Positions 1 to 6,619 of a DNA stretch of 14,317 nucleotides are shown here, piece after piece. A program made the translations under genes and the position numbers. Each line of letters starts with the position of its first letter. Position 1 is the first letter of the stretch. The notes under the pieces were generated by a model. That model saw only the letters and a list, made by a program, of their open reading frames with translations. It ran no database searches and was not told where the DNA came from. Source of the DNA: Bacteroidota bacterium (lineage in GTDB: Bacteria; Bacteroidota; Bacteroidia; Flavobacteriales; Weeksellaceae); assembly GCA_018266965.1 (NCBI GenBank), contig JAFDZJ010000085.1, forward strand, positions 1 to 14,317, read 5' to 3'.

Positions 1-311
1 GCTGCATAAGCTGCTGCGGTAAGATCTTCTTTTACTACAATTTTTGCATTTTGAAAATATTTTTGAAATTCTGTTTTTACAATGTTGCAATTTCTTTCAA
101 TGCCACATCCAGAACCATAAAAATAAAGATGGGTTATTTTGTATTTTATTGATTCTAAATCTTTGTTTTTTGCTAATTCCGAAGTTATTAATTCCGCTTG
201 CGTGATGTTGGGATTAAATCCAACTGTTGCAGTCCTAATAGTGATATTCCCCTTGTTGTCCAATAGGACCCAGTCGCATTTGGTCGAGCCTCCATCTACA
301 ATCGCAATCAT
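1..311 (-). CDS. BadF/BadG/BcrA/BcrD-family ATPase, probable N-acetylglucosamine kinase-like sugar kinase (5' part only)
   Basis: The ATG is at 311-309 on the minus strand, and 103 codons are present before the window edge cuts the gene. The protein starts MIAIVDGGSTKCDW, the phosphate-1 loop of the actin-like (ASKHA) kinase fold (DGGSTK...W). Around residue 70 it has YFYGSGCG, matching the second glycine-rich element of the BadF/BadG group. Near the cut end EDLTAAAYA resembles the family's D-A-A region. There is no signal peptide, so it should be cytoplasmic. Flavobacterial members of this family are commonly annotated as N-acetylglucosamine kinases that phosphorylate an amino sugar with ATP; the substrate here is inferred from the family. 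It lies 150 bp downstream of the M1 peptidase gene on the same strand. I found no clear terminator between them, nor a perfect -7 element before this gene, so read-through is possible. The C-terminal half is not visible. Confidence 0.85.
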   Translation of the reverse strand, partial: MIAIVDGGSTKCDWVLLDNKGNITIRTATVGFNPNITQAELITSELAKNKDLESIKYKITHLYFYGSGCGIERNCNIVKTEFQKYFQNAKIVVKEDLTAAAYA

Positions 312-461
312 ATATTTTGTTGTTTTAGGACTGCTAAAATACATAAATATTTTACAAATAGTAACAAAACAAAGAAAGTTATTAGTCGAAAACTGTTAGG
401 AGTGGTTTGTTATTAATGGATTTTGGAAAGAATATTTGAAATTAATTTAATGAAAGGTTAA

Positions 462-2078
462 TCAATTTTCTTTTATTTCTTTATAATTGATGAAGTAGTT
501 TTTGTCCAGTTCGAAAGTTTGGTTTTTCTTCAATCGTATTTTTTTCCATTTATCTATACCAGGAATGATGGTTTTATTTGCAATTTTAATTGGAAGAAAA
601 AAGTTATCAACCACATTATTCCAACGACAAAAAAGTTTGTTTCCTTTGAAATAATATTCCAAAACAGGGATTTTTGTTGTCCGAAGATATTGGTTGAAAA
701 CTGACGAAAAATCCGTTCCGGAATGTTGCGAGATATAATTTTCTATTTGTTGGGTAGTTACAGTTTGATGGTAGAAATCCTTATTTAATCCTCGGAGAAT
801 TTGTCGGAATTTTTCATCATTGTCGATGACTTGTCTTATGGTGTGTATCATATTGGCACCTTTGTAGTACATGTCGCCACTGCCTTCATTTCTTACCCCA
901 TATTTTCCAATGATAGGTATGTCGTTCAAAATTGCTCTTCTAGTACCCTGTACATAGCTGTTAGCAGAATTTTTGTCCATGAAGTTTTCAGTGAACAAAG
1001 TTTCGGAGTAGCTGGTAAAACTCTCGTGTATCCACATATCTGCTTGATCTTTTGCAGTAATATTGTTGGCGAACCATTCGTGTCCACTTTCATGGATGAT
1101 GATGAAATCCCAATGCAAACCAACGCCAGTGCCGGACAAATCTCTCCCCAAATATCCATTTTCATAATGATTACCATAGGCAACATTACTTTGATGTTCC
1201 ATGCCTAAATAAGGAGTTTCTACAATTTTGTAAGAATCTTCATAAAAAGGGTAGGGACCAAACCAATATTCAAAGGCTTTCATCATGGGTTTTACCTGTT
1301 GGAATTGTTTTTCTGCTTTGGATAGATTTTCTTTTAATACCCAATAGTCCAAATCCAAGTTTCCTTTTTCCCCTAGATAATGATCTTTAAAATTAACAAA
1401 ATCACCAATTGTAGGTACAATAGAGTAGGTATTGATAGGGTTTTTCACTTCCCAAGTCCAGGTTTTTTTTCCATTGGATTGTGTGGTAGAAATAAGTTTT
1501 CCGTTTCCAACACCTACCAATTCTTCTGGGGTTATTATTTTCATGATAATCCCTTGGTCTGGTTCGTCGCTCCAAATATCTTTTATGGGCAACCAAAGCG
1601 ATGCACCATTTCCTTCCTGTGCTACCGACATCCAAGGATTGCCGTTGTTGTCTTCTGCAAAAACCCAGCCTCCATCCCAAGGAGGTCTAATTGCGATGGT
1701 GGGTTTGCCAAAAAAAGAAAATTTGAAATTATGTTTTTCTCCTTTTTTATATTTTTTTTTACTTGAAATAAATATGAAATCCCCCTCTCTATCTACCTTG
1801 TACAATTCTGGATTGTCATTTATCAATTTGAAATCCATGGGTTGTTGTAAGTCAATTTGGAAGGTGGGATTTTCTATATCTTTTATAATTTCAAAATAGA
1901 TAGTATTTTCTCCTACAATTGTTTGTTCTTGAAAATTTGGTTCTACGGTTAATTCGTATTTTTTTACATCCCAAAAATTTCTAAAGTCCGTATTAGTGCC
2001 TTTTAGTGTGTCTTGCTTGGTAAAAGTTTGAGCAAAAGAAAATGAAGAAATTAGTAAAAATAGGAATGTTTTTTTCAT
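462..2078 (-). CDS. Secreted M1-family zinc metallopeptidase (aminopeptidase-like)
   Basis: This 538-residue protein belongs to peptidase family M1 (gluzincins), which remove N-terminal residues from peptides. The zinc site HESGH lies at about residues 329-333 and the third ligand, Glu, at 352 (WIHESF), giving HExxH-18x-E. The substrate-side motif GMEHQ, at about 292-296, corresponds to GxMEN. YYKG near 404-407 is the likely catalytic tyrosine region. A Sec signal peptide is clear (MKKTFLFLLISSFSFA, cut before Q), so the enzyme acts outside the cytoplasm. The frame stays open to a GTG at 2102. The ATG at 2078 is preferred because the signal peptide begins there and because a perfect -7 promoter element occupies 2102-2109, which would leave the GTG out of the transcript. 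It ends soon after the metallopeptidase and a short C-terminal region, lacking the long helical domain of ERAP or PepN. I saw no obvious T9SS C-terminal signal. The natural substrate is unknown. Confidence 0.93.
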   Translation of the reverse strand: MKKTFLFLLISSFSFAQTFTKQDTLKGTNTDFRNFWDVKKYELTVEPNFQEQTIVGENTIYFEIIKDIENPTFQIDLQQPMDFKLINDNPELYKVDREGDFIFISSKKKYKKGEKHNFKFSFFGKPTIAIRPPWDGGWVFAEDNNGNPWMSVAQEGNGASLWLPIKDIWSDEPDQGIIMKIITPEELVGVGNGKLISTTQSNGKKTWTWEVKNPINTYSIVPTIGDFVNFKDHYLGEKGNLDLDYWVLKENLSKAEKQFQQVKPMMKAFEYWFGPYPFYEDSYKIVETPYLGMEHQSNVAYGNHYENGYLGRDLSGTGVGLHWDFIIIHESGHEWFANNITAKDQADMWIHESFTSYSETLFTENFMDKNSANSYVQGTRRAILNDIPIIGKYGVRNEGSGDMYYKGANMIHTIRQVIDNDEKFRQILRGLNKDFYHQTVTTQQIENYISQHSGTDFSSVFNQYLRTTKIPVLEYYFKGNKLFCRWNNVVDNFFLPIKIANKTIIPGIDKWKKIRLKKNQTFELDKNYFINYKEIKEN

Positions 2079-2101
2079 GTTGAATTTGAAATTTATTTCC
2101 A

Positions 2102-2109
2102 CAAAAATA
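2102..2109 (-). promoter_or_regulatory. Putative -7 element for the M1 peptidase gene
   Basis: On the minus strand these bases read TATTTTTG, a perfect match to the Bacteroidota -7 consensus TAnnTTTG, 23 bp upstream of the ATG at 2078. I found no TTG at the usual 17-23 bp further upstream, so the -33 half is missing or degenerate. The position implies a very short 5' leader and supports the 2078 start. Confidence 0.45.
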
Positions 2110-2163
2110 AGAAAAAATAAGGAGGTTGATGATGATTAATATTTCAAATTGTATAAACTAAAA

Positions 2164-2185
2164 AAAAACGACCGAAGTCGTTTTT
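2164..2185 (-). terminator. Rho-independent terminator of the lectin gene, UUCG tetraloop
   Basis: The inverted repeat AAAAACGAC / GTCGTTTTT has perfect 9-bp arms and a 4-nt loop. Read on the minus strand the loop is TTCG closed by C-G, the extra-stable cUUCGg tetraloop, followed by a run of T. It begins 8 bp after the stop codon of the lectin-domain gene and separates it from the M1 peptidase gene. Confidence 0.85.
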
Positions 2186-2192
2186 CAAAATT

Positions 2193-4445
2193 CTAATCTC
2201 TATTTTTTAGTAATATCCATCCGGAAAATTTTACAGGAGTTTGTTTGGGGTCGTTTTCTTTCCAAGTTATCGTGTACCAATAAGTGGCTGTTGGTAATTT
2301 TCTCCCTCCTAATTTTCCATTCCAAGTGTAATTATTTTTTTTGTTAGCTTCATGTATTGCAACTCCATATCTATCATAAATTGTCATAGTAAAGTCTGTT
2401 TTGTATCCAAGTGCAGAATAATCTATTGTGTCATTTTGCCCATCGTCATTTGGAGTAATGATATTGATAAGATAGGGGTTGGTAACAGTAGTCATAATTG
2501 GCGAACAATTGTTTTGATCTTTCACAAAAATTAGAAATTGACCTCTTGGTAACCCAATAAATATATTGGAGTCTTGCCAGTTAATACCATCATTGGAGTA
2601 TTGATAGGGAGGTTTGCCTCCATTTACCATAATTGTTGCATTGTTATTGCTTACTTCTACATTGGTAATGGTTGGAATGGCTGCAGGAATTACCTTTACT
2701 GTTTGTTTGGTAGTACAACCATCTTTTGTCAATTTTACCCAATAATCTCCAACCCCAACATTAGTAATAGAAGAAGTTGTAGCTCCTGTACTCCATTCGT
2801 ATTTCAAATAACCTGGACCGGCATCAAGAGTTGTTGTTTTTTCGGTACAGATTATTACATCTTTCAGTAAACTAGATGGTTGTGGAATTTCTACTTTCAA
2901 AGTGATTTTGGCGATATTGTAGCAACCTTGGTTAGTACTTACTTTTACAAAGACAAATCCAGAGGGAGCATTGTAATTGGTGGGATTTAGGATTTCATTA
3001 GTTCCATTAATGGCATCTGTTGGAGAAGGGTAATATTGTTTTACAATTCCAGGTGTTGCGGAAACATTGGCTTGTGTTAAATTGAATATTCCATTGGTGG
3101 TAATATTTTCCAAAAAACAAGTTTTCAAAGTTTGGTCATTTACAACAGCGTTGGGGTAGAATTGTAAAGTTACTTTGGCAACAGCTGTACAACCAGTTGC
3201 ACTGGTTACTAGTATATAGACATCACTCTGTGGTGCAGTATAAACAAAAGGATTTGGAATTTCTATACCTGCATTGAGGTTTGCTAGGGTAGAAAAATAT
3301 TTTTTTGTAACAGTAGGGTCGTTAATTACATTTGCTTGGGTAAGATTATAGGTTGCAAAACCAGAATTGTTGTTGCTACAAGCTGTTAGTGTGGCATTAT
3401 TAGCGACAAAAGGAGTTGGTTGAATCACAATTATTCCATCGCCATTGTCGCACAATGTAGCGGTTGGATCTTTTATCACAACTTGTACATTGGTGTTTCC
3501 TGTAAATTGAAAGTTGGAAGGATTAGCAATTGGTACTGTACTACCCTGTACGAAATATGTAAAGGTATAATTCGCAGGATTGGCTACAAATTGATTTTCA
3601 TATTGAGTAAGATTGGTATTTCCTGTGCCTGTTGTGGGATTGATACAAACATTAGGAGTAATGGTGTTTTGGAAAATTGGAACTTTGTCCACATATATTT
3701 TCACATTTTTTATAGAATGTCTTGCACTTGCACCTCCTGTTGCTGCTGAAAATCCAAAATACCCTTGAGTCATACCAATTGCTCCTCCTGATGGAGCAAA
3801 GGATTGATTTACAATTTGTACATTGTCCAACAAAATTTTTATAATCCAATTGTTGGGATTGTTGGGATCTACTTCTCCATTTACAATTACATGTTTGTAG
3901 TTTGCACCCACAAATGGTTGGGTGGGGTTGAGGTCTGGAGAGTGAAAAGTACTTCCAGGAGTATTGTTAAATTCAATATTGTTATTCGTACCATTGTTTG
4001 TACCATATAAAATGTGTATTTTACTCATTTGAGCTTCTGTGGTGTTGTTGAAAATGTCAAATCCTACCATCAATCCAGAAGCGTTGGCAGGAATACCCAA
4101 ACCACCACCAGAAACAAAACCAGTTGGAGGGTTGACTAGATACCAAAATGTAAAACCATCTCCTCTTCCGTAGGTAACTGTTCCATTTCCATCGATTCTA
4201 AAATCGAATTCTACTTTCCATTTATCACAATATTTCAGATTGATTTGGTCATTAAGCTTTATTGCTCCGTATAATCCGGTTTGATCTGCTGTTAGTTGGA
4301 TGAAATCTGTGTTGATGATTGCATTGGATACCAAAGACCAACCTGTAATATTAACTGGGTTTCCTGAGAGTTGATATGTTTGTGCTTGGAGAAATTTGAA
4401 ATTTAGGAATATTATTAAAAATAAAAAAGATAATTTATTTCTCAT
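2193..4445 (-). CDS. Secreted L-type lectin-domain protein with T9SS type B (gliding-motility-associated) C-terminal domain
   Basis: The 750-residue protein has a Sec signal peptide, probably cut at FLQA|Q near residue 21. Residues about 24-255 form a legume-type (L-type) lectin-like domain, shown by GRGDGFTFWYL at 93-103 and GFDIFNNT at 128-135, which resemble the family's metal- and sugar-binding strands. Three repeats of about 80 residues follow (roughly 262-345, 350-430 and 437-520). The last two clearly share a Cys, NLTQANV, a (Y/F)-x-AP element and GC-x(4)-AK-x-TL. An immunoglobulin-like module (about 529-587, YEWSTGA ... GDYWVKL) and an SprB-like module (about 592-650) come next. The C-terminal 90 residues match the type B T9SS sorting domain: ITPNDDGQND, YDRYG, NYTWNGK, LPTATYWYTI. 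The protein should therefore be exported by Sec and then T9SS to the surface or medium and bind a glycan. Ligand and partners are unknown. It is monocistronic, with its own terminator. The ATG and signal peptide fix the start. Confidence 0.92.
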   Translation of the reverse strand: MRNKLSFLFLIIFLNFKFLQAQTYQLSGNPVNITGWSLVSNAIINTDFIQLTADQTGLYGAIKLNDQINLKYCDKWKVEFDFRIDGNGTVTYGRGDGFTFWYLVNPPTGFVSGGGLGIPANASGLMVGFDIFNNTTEAQMSKIHILYGTNNGTNNNIEFNNTPGSTFHSPDLNPTQPFVGANYKHVIVNGEVDPNNPNNWIIKILLDNVQIVNQSFAPSGGAIGMTQGYFGFSAATGGASARHSIKNVKIYVDKVPIFQNTITPNVCINPTTGTGNTNLTQYENQFVANPANYTFTYFVQGSTVPIANPSNFQFTGNTNVQVVIKDPTATLCDNGDGIIVIQPTPFVANNATLTACSNNNSGFATYNLTQANVINDPTVTKKYFSTLANLNAGIEIPNPFVYTAPQSDVYILVTSATGCTAVAKVTLQFYPNAVVNDQTLKTCFLENITTNGIFNLTQANVSATPGIVKQYYPSPTDAINGTNEILNPTNYNAPSGFVFVKVSTNQGCYNIAKITLKVEIPQPSSLLKDVIICTEKTTTLDAGPGYLKYEWSTGATTSSITNVGVGDYWVKLTKDGCTTKQTVKVIPAAIPTITNVEVSNNNATIMVNGGKPPYQYSNDGINWQDSNIFIGLPRGQFLIFVKDQNNCSPIMTTVTNPYLINIITPNDDGQNDTIDYSALGYKTDFTMTIYDRYGVAIHEANKKNNYTWNGKLGGRKLPTATYWYTITWKENDPKQTPVKFSGWILLKNRD

Positions 4446-4571
4446 GGCTTTTAATTTATTTTAATAGTTTAGTTTTAATATTGTAAAAGTATTAATAAAT
4501 TATTGAATACATTGTATTTTTCGATTAAAAAAAAATAAAACTTAATAATCTTGCTTTTCAGTACAAAAAAA

Positions 4572-4596
4572 AATCTAGCAACAAAATTGCTAGATT
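4572..4596 (-). terminator. Rho-independent terminator of the kdsD-tatC unit
   Basis: Perfect 10-bp arms AATCTAGCAA and TTGCTAGATT are separated by a 5-nt loop and followed on the minus strand by a long T run. The structure begins 26 bp after the tatC stop codon. It separates tatC from the lectin gene, whose ATG is at 4445. The 4446-4571 gap holds no other feature I can support, and I found no perfect -7 element for the lectin gene there. Confidence 0.85.
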
Positions 4597-4621
4597 CTGA
4601 AAATTCTTTTCGTAACCTAAT

Positions 4622-5458
4622 CTACTCACTAATAGCGGGAGAATTGGATTGGTTTTCTTCTTTTTTTAGTAGTCTTTTGTAAGTTCTACTACACATGATA
4701 ATACTCACTTCGTAAAGAAGTAACAAGGGTAGAGCTGCCATCATCATACTCATAACATCAGCTGGAGTAACAATTGCTGCAACCACCATGATTAGTACTA
4801 TTGCATGGCGACGGTAGGTTTTCATATATTGTGGAGTCAAAAGTCCTAGATTGGTAAGAAAATAAACCAATATAGGGAATAGAAAAATTACACCCATACC
4901 TAGGACAACTTGAAAAAATAAAGTTGCATAATCCGAAAGATCATAAAGTGGGATAATAATATTTGATATTTTGAAGATAACTCCAAAATTAATTGCAAAT
5001 GGAAGGATGAGATAATAACCACATAATATCCCTGATGCAAATAATATCCAAACTCCATTGATGACAAATAGAGAATTTTTTCTTTCGTTAGGGTGCAATG
5101 CCGGACTTGTGAAACGCCATATTTCCCATACAATATACGGAAATGCCATAACCATACCTCCAAATATGGAGACCGCCATCATTACATTGAACTGCTGATA
5201 TAGTCTTTGTACTCTTACAGGAAATTCTGCCGGAAGTGTAATACTGTCTTTACCAATTAATAAATTAGAAAAATGATTAACCACCTTGAAGGTGAGAAAA
5301 TCATTTTTTACCGGTCCAAAAAATATATTGTCCGTTATCCACTCTATATTGTAACCAACCACAACTGCACAAATGACAATGGCAATAATACATCTTATCA
5401 AATGGCTTCTTAACTCGCCTATATGTGCCCAAAAGGACATATCTTTCTCGTTGTTCAC
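4622..5458 (-). CDS. tatC: Sec-independent protein translocase subunit TatC
   Basis: TatC is the inner-membrane receptor of the twin-arginine pathway, which exports folded proteins. The 278-residue sequence shows the N-terminal signature HIGELRSHL (residues 12-20, with the invariant Glu at 15). It has six hydrophobic segments, the cytoplasmic-loop motif FPYIVWEIWRF (about 106-116, with the conserved Glu at 112), and the late motif TPADVMSMMMAALPLLLLYE (231-250). The first periplasmic loop is long, containing the PVKNDF and LPAEFPVRVQRLYQQF stretches. The start is uncertain: this call uses GTG at 5458, because related proteins as I remember them carry a short polar stretch before the MSF residues. 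ATG at 5440 would give a protein 6 residues shorter. Only 41 bp separate it from kdsD with no terminator, so the two are probably co-transcribed. TatA is not in the window. Confidence 0.95.
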   Translation of the reverse strand: MNNEKDMSFWAHIGELRSHLIRCIIAIVICAVVVGYNIEWITDNIFFGPVKNDFLTFKVVNHFSNLLIGKDSITLPAEFPVRVQRLYQQFNVMMAVSIFGGMVMAFPYIVWEIWRFTSPALHPNERKNSLFVINGVWILFASGILCGYYLILPFAINFGVIFKISNIIIPLYDLSDYATLFFQVVLGMGVIFLFPILVYFLTNLGLLTPQYMKTYRRHAIVLIMVVAAIVTPADVMSMMMAALPLLLLYEVSIIMCSRTYKRLLKKEENQSNSPAISE

Positions 5459-5499
5459 TCTTTTTTTTGTTATTAAATTTTATTATTTCTCGTGTAATA

Positions 5500-6459
5500 C
5501 TAGTTGATTCCTTCGTCCAAAAGAGTGTGCAAATCAATAATTCCGTAGTATTTGCCATTTTCGGTAACTACAAGTTGTCCTATGTTATTATCTTTTAAAA
5601 TTTTCATGGCAACTTTTGCTAATGAATTTTTTTCTATAGATTTAGGTTTTTTCGACATGATTTCTTGTGCTGTAATTTTCGAAACATCATTGTCGTTCAG
5701 TAACATTCTTCGCAGGTCTCCATCGGTAATTACACCTAGGATTTCATCGTTTTCGGTTACTATTGTTATTCCATGAGTAGAGGAGCTGATAGAAATGATA
5801 ATATCTCTAATACCAGCATCTGGACTTACAGTTGGTTTTTGAGAGGACAAAAATTGCTCAACTTTTGCAGTTAAATTTTTTCCTAAACTTCCTCCAGGGT
5901 GAAATTTTGCAAAATCATTTGCTTTGAAATCTTTCATTTCCATCAGTACAACAGCCAAAGCATCTCCTAGTGCCATTTGTACAGTTGTAGAGCTGGTAGG
6001 AGCTAGTTTGTTGGGACAAGCTTCTTTGTCCACTTTTGTATTGAGAACAACATCCGAAAATTCGGCAAGTTTACTATTCAAATTTCCTGTCATGCCAATA
6101 AGTTTGTACGAATAGTCTTTTAGGAAAGGTACTAGATTTGCAATTTCCGGAGAATTGCCCGAATTGGAAATACAAAGGACTACATCTTGCTTTTGTATAA
6201 CTCCTAGATCTCCGTGTATGGCTTCCGAAGCATGTAGAAATTGTGAAGGAGTACCAGTGGAATTAAGTGTTGCTACTATTTTATTTGCTACATGAGCAGA
6301 TTTTCCTATCCCAACTACTATTAGCTTTCCTTTGGTATTATTAATAATTTCTGTTGCAACTACAAAATTTTCATCAATCCTGTTTTTCAATTTTTCTAGC
6401 TCATCTATTTCTATTTCAATAGCTTTTTTTCCTAATTCTATTATTTGTTTAGCATTCAT
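5500..6459 (-). CDS. kdsD: KpsF/GutQ-type D-arabinose 5-phosphate isomerase
   Basis: This enzyme converts D-ribulose 5-phosphate to D-arabinose 5-phosphate, the first step toward Kdo for lipopolysaccharide. The 319-residue protein has a SIS sugar-isomerase domain at about 35-170 and two CBS domains at about 205-260 and 265-318. From memory, the E. coli KdsD active-site residues are Lys59, Glu111, Glu152 and His193. Here Lys53 (GIGKSAHVANK), Glu105 (NSGNSPEI), Glu146 (KEACPNKLAP) and His187 (FHPGGSLG) lie at a constant offset of 6, so the catalytic set is intact. It is cytoplasmic. It is the first gene of a likely two-gene unit with tatC and is divergent from recQ. I could not find a perfect promoter for it in the 6460-6542 gap. 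A sugar-phosphate isomerase for another capsule sugar is the only real alternative. Confidence 0.95.
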   Translation of the reverse strand: MNAKQIIELGKKAIEIEIDELEKLKNRIDENFVVATEIINNTKGKLIVVGIGKSAHVANKIVATLNSTGTPSQFLHASEAIHGDLGVIQKQDVVLCISNSGNSPEIANLVPFLKDYSYKLIGMTGNLNSKLAEFSDVVLNTKVDKEACPNKLAPTSSTTVQMALGDALAVVLMEMKDFKANDFAKFHPGGSLGKNLTAKVEQFLSSQKPTVSPDAGIRDIIISISSSTHGITIVTENDEILGVITDGDLRRMLLNDNDVSKITAQEIMSKKPKSIEKNSLAKVAMKILKDNNIGQLVVTENGKYYGIIDLHTLLDEGIN

Positions 6460-6542
6460 GTTGAATTTAGTTGTAAATTTACTTTTTTAAAAAAGATTGT
6501 TTCTATTAATTATAAAAAGAATTCAAAAAAAAACAATAAAAA

Positions 6543-6573
6543 TTTGATTTGTCGTAAATATTGATTAATTTTG
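6543..6573 (+). promoter_or_regulatory. Bacteroidota-type promoter for recQ
   Basis: TTTG at 6543-6546 and TAATTTTG at 6566-6573 are separated by exactly 19 bp. Both match the Bacteroidota housekeeping consensus (TTTG / TAnnTTTG). The -7 element ends 46 bp before the recQ ATG at 6620 and leaves room for a leader of about 40 nt. No other gene on this strand could use it. Confidence 0.7.
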
Positions 6574-6619
6574 AATTAGTGCAAATTTATAACAAATTTT
6601 GATTTCATCTGAAGTTACA

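Noticed and set aside
1432..1899. Long antisense reading frame (155 codons) inside the M1 peptidase gene
   Set aside because: It lies opposite well-conserved M1 coding sequence, and its translation has no domain or believable start context.
3420..4010. Plus-strand frames opposite the lectin gene
   Set aside because: They are shadows of repeat-rich Asn/Thr codons; the minus-strand frame has signal peptide, domains and terminator.
4446..4571. Promoter for the lectin gene (TACTTTTA, seven of eight matches to TAnnTTTG on the minus strand)
   Set aside because: The match is imperfect, the gap is extremely AT-rich, and there is no TTG at a suitable distance.
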